Shown here: in pieces, positions 7,920 to 10,248 of the stretch
Position numbering within the stretch: position 1 is the stretch's first letter
Layout of the letters: every line of letters starts with the position of its first letter
Assembly: GCA_964432995.1 (NCBI GenBank)
Contig: CAYSPU010000216.1
Location: forward strand, 1 to 10,248
Source of the DNA: CAYSPU01 sp964432995
GTDB lineage: Bacteria > Verrucomicrobiota > Verrucomicrobiia > Limisphaerales > JAHDYP01
DNA: 10,248 nucleotides
Direction of reading: 5' to 3'
Position numbers and translations under genes: made by a program
The notes under the pieces: model-generated
What the model saw: the letters and a program-made list of their open reading frames with translations, nothing else
Told to the model about the DNA's origin: nothing
Database searches by the model: none

Positions 7920-7937
7920 CCCCGAAGGCTTTCGGGG
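7920..7937 (-). terminator. Hairpin just past the GIY-YIG-like frame
   Basis: CCCCGAA (7920-7926) and TTCGGGG (7931-7937) form a perfect 7-bp stem with a 4-nt loop, 5 bases beyond the minus-strand stop at 7943-7945. The sequence after it on the minus strand (TTGGTCGTGG) is only weakly T-rich, so a terminator role for the minus-strand genes is plausible but not strong. Confidence 0.4.
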
Positions 7938-7942
7938 CTGCT

Positions 7943-8206
7943 CTACCACGGAGCGGGGGTGGCGGTGAGCGGGGTCTGGGTGGAGAGAGCCGCGATCGCC
8001 AGTTGCGGGTTCTTCTTGCGCTTGAGGAGACGTTCGCAGCGGCGGGCCTGCGTGAGCGTTGGGAATTCCCGCGAGGCGACGAGTGCCAGAGTGCCGCCGA
8101 GGCGGCGCGTGGTGTGCGTGTGGCCGCGGTTGTGTTCGGCAAGGCGACGGGTGAGGTCGGTGGTCGAACCAGTACGCCCCCGGAATCTCACGATGGATCG
8201 GTGCAT
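7943..8206 (-). pseudogene. GIY-YIG nuclease-like frame lacking the GIY and YIG motifs; probably degraded
   Basis: An 87-residue frame that resembles small GIY-YIG (UPF0213-type) nucleases after its first 15 residues: TGSTTDLTRRLAEHNRG, then REFPTLTQARRCERLLKRKK. The last block keeps the Arg and Glu pattern that normally carries the metal-binding Glu. Intact relatives start with a strand such as YVYVLRS, then G-R-x-Y-x-G-S-T. Here the start reads MHRSIVRFRGRTGST: the first motif strand has no tyrosines and the Y-x-G tyrosine with about two residues is missing, so nuclease activity is unlikely. Adjacent minus-strand frames do not supply a convincing GIY strand. The ATG at 8206 is 12 bases after the stop of the propeller gene. 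It could be a relic truncated at its 5' end, or a divergent non-catalytic protein that is still expressed. Confidence 0.55.
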
Positions 8207-8218
8207 CGGATTTCCGGG

Positions 8219-10248
8219 CTAGGGAATGGCCACGCGATAGAACTGCAGCGCTCCCGGTCCGACAGGCAGGAGCAGGCTCGGATTCGAGCCAACCGCGTAA
8301 TTGGTGATGATGCTCCACTCCCAAGGCGTCCCCCCTTGCAGCAACTGGATCGCCGTGGCCGGCGGTTCGGTCAGTTGCAGCCGGATCGAGTCGGCTTCGC
8401 GTGTGGCGAGGAGACGAGGGGGGGCGGGGCGGTTGCAGCTGGCAGTGGCTCGCGGATGGGCGCGCCACATGGCCCAGGCGTTCGCGGGCGGTCCCGTGGC
8501 TGTCTGCAAGGCGATCAGGACCTTGTCTGCCGTCCAATAGAGGCGTCCATCGAGGCCGAGGACTGGGGGGCTGATCGTGCCGGGGCCGCCTTCACACATC
8601 CACAGGAGACGTCCCTCGGGTCCAAAGGCGGCGAGGTTGGTGCCCGAATGGACCAACACGGTCTCATTGGCCGCGAGGGCGACGGCCGGGGGCCGTGTGC
8701 CACAGTCGAGCGAAGCGGACCAGAGGACGCTGCCATCGGGCCGGAGTGCGCAGAGCGAGCGGCGAATGCGACCTTCCGGCAAGGTCCCCGGGGCATTGGT
8801 TTCAGCGAGGACGGCGTAAACGACTCCGGCGGGCGACACTGCGGGAGTGGTGGCCCAGCGCTCGGTGGTGGGAAAGTCCCAAAGCGGCGTGCCCTCTGGT
8901 CCAACCGCGCGGAACCGCCCGTCGAGTGTGCCGAAGAACAGGACGCCGTTGGGCCCGACGGCAACGTCGCACGTCGGTCGAGCCGGCAGTGTGAGGCGCC
9001 AACGCTCGGTGCCATCCTCGCACAGCGCGATGAGATCGTAGTTGGTGGTGGAGGTGGAGGAACTGAGCACGATGGTGCGATCCGGTGTGATCACGGGGGA
9101 TTGAGGGTCGGCCTCACGGCCGACTGGCCGGTTCCACAACGGCGCGCCGGTCGGGGCGTAGGCAGCGAAGTTGCCGAGTCCGTCCGCGAAGTAGAGGTTG
9201 CCGGCAGCATCGAGCGCCGGTGCGGTCAGAGCGTATCGTCCGGAGGTAATTGGGGGGAGCGTGGCGCCAAGGGCGTCCAGCGCCAGGAGGCCTTTGAGTG
9301 TGCTTGCGTAGAGCGTGCCGGTAGCACTCACGACCACCGGCCCGCGTCCTTCACTCCCCAGGTTGTTGTGCCATCGGAGTGTCCCATCGGGCGCCACCGC
9401 ATACACGTCGCTGGAGTAGGTGCGGGTATAGACAGTGCCATCGAATCCGATGCAGGGCGGCCCGATTTCCATAGGCGCGGTGAAGGTCCAGAGCCGGGTG
9501 ACCCCCGNNNNNNNNNNCCGAGGGAAGAGTGCCCGACATCGCACCGGATCGGCCACTACTGCCGATGCGGTTCCTGGCGAGGACGGCGTAGTAATAGGTC
9601 TGGCCCGCCTGCGCAGTCGCGTCGTCCAGATAGTCTTGGGCCGGGGGAGCTTCGCCGAGAAGGACGGCATCGGAGGACTCCGGGCTGGTGGAGCGCCAGA
9701 CCTCGTTGGTCACCCACTGACCAGTAGGCTGCCAGCGAATCCGCAGCATGCCCACGAACGGGATGACCGTCACGTCGGCGGGCAACGGGGGCGGCAGCGC
9801 CGCGCTCACGGAACTCGAGGTGCCTTGCGGGTCATGGCGGGCCATGGGCCAGGGCGCCGGTTCGAGTCCGGCCGATACCTCATAGGCCTGGAGCTTGCCG
9901 GTTGGCATGGTGAACAGGAGCCGTCCGGCGGGGTGCAAGACCGGCGGTCCGGCCAACATGCCGGGCAGCAAGTACTCGCGCTCGATCGTGCCGTCACGGT
10001 CCAACGTGGTGATGCGGCAGTTCCGCCCCCCAAGATCGTCGGCCAAGAAGGCATAGACGCGGCCGTCGGCGGAGAGAACGGGTGCGAAGTCGAAGGCCTC
10101 GGACTGGTCGAACCACCATCGCAGCCGTCCATCGGCAGTGAACGAAATCAGGTGCCGGCCTTCCCAAAACAGCAAACCGTCCTGGGCGATGACGGGCTCG
10201 CTCTTGGTCCTGATGAGAGTGTGTTCCCAGAGGGTGCTGCCATCGAGA
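8219..10248 (-). CDS. PQQ-like beta-propeller protein with fibronectin-III domain (5' end outside window; interrupted by an assembly gap)
   Basis: A protein of at least 672 visible residues once the N-run is ignored, with its N-terminus beyond the right edge. The frame is open from base 10247 (LDGSTLWEHTL...). It starts with PQQ-type propeller blades (DGRLRWWFD, SADGRVYAFLADD, ...GKLQAYEV) ending in PWPMARHDPQGT. A fibronectin type III domain follows (about 9530-9800; ...IRWQPTG, EVWRST, GQTYYYAVLARNRIG). After the gap comes a second, longer propeller of about eight blades (WTFTAP, GTLRWHNNL, GAPLWNRPVG, TERWRLTLP, GTPLWDFPT, GSVLWSASLD, GRLLWMCEGG), closed by the similar linker AWAMWRAHPRAT. 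The C-terminus is beta-rich and ends FYRVAIP. No quinone-site residues were identified, so a structural, binding or surface role is more likely than a dehydrogenase. Excising the N joins G (9518) to CG (9507-9506) as GCG and restores one frame. Confidence 0.82.
9508..9517. other. Assembly gap (10 N) inside the propeller gene
   Basis: Ten consecutive N. On the minus strand the left part ends one base into a codon and the right part begins with the last two bases of a codon, so removing the N gives an in-frame GCG. The true gap is probably zero or a multiple of three. Confidence 0.95.

Noticed and set aside
7856..9727. Plus-strand open frame of over 600 codons opposite the propeller gene
   Set aside because: Its Gly/Arg-rich translation has no domain and runs through the gap, while the minus strand has clear propeller and FN3 motifs.

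Overview
The window looks like chromosomal DNA of a high-GC member of the Verrucomicrobia or a near relative. The best taxonomic pointer is the small lectin-like protein at 7280-7843, which ends in a VPDAG...RNKK tail. That is a variant of the VPDSG-CTERM sorting signal, known mainly from Verrucomicrobia. The exported DUF5107-TPR protein, the PQQ-like propeller/FN3 protein and the PKD-containing peptidase suit the same kind of carbohydrate-oriented, surface-protein-rich genome. Two runs of exactly 10 N (4928-4937 and 9508-9517) indicate a scaffolded draft or metagenome assembly. No CRISPR array, insertion sequence, rRNA, tRNA or phage gene was seen.

Layout. (1) 1-2548, plus strand: the 3' end of citrate synthase (gltA), then a YdhF-type aldo/keto reductase overlapping it by ATGA, then 17 bases later an exported M23 metallopeptidase with PKD-like domains. 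Spacing suggests one transcript. (2) 2571-3485, minus strand: a lipoprotein alpha/beta hydrolase converging on the peptidase. The two stop codons lie in opposite arms of one hairpin. (3) 3486-3784: a divergent intergenic region. (4) 3785-7004, plus strand: a large exported DUF5107 protein with C-terminal TPR repeats, interrupted by the first N-run. (5) 7005-7279: a gene-free region, less GC-rich near its 3' end. (6) 7280-7843: a C-type-lectin-like VPDSG-CTERM protein followed by a strong intrinsic terminator. (7) 7943-8206, minus: a GIY-YIG-like reading frame that has lost the motif tyrosines. (8) 8219 to the right edge, minus: a PQQ-like beta-propeller/fibronectin-III protein, interrupted by the second N-run and running off the window.

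Most products appear to be exported or surface proteins (peptidase, lipoprotein hydrolase, DUF5107-TPR protein, sorted lectin-like protein, probably the propeller protein). Apart from the gltA cluster they look like independent transcription units, not one pathway. In both broken genes, removing the 10 N restores one continuous reading frame, so neither should be called a pseudogene. I see ordinary chromosomal content with some unusual proteins, and no convincing evidence of a new multi-gene system.
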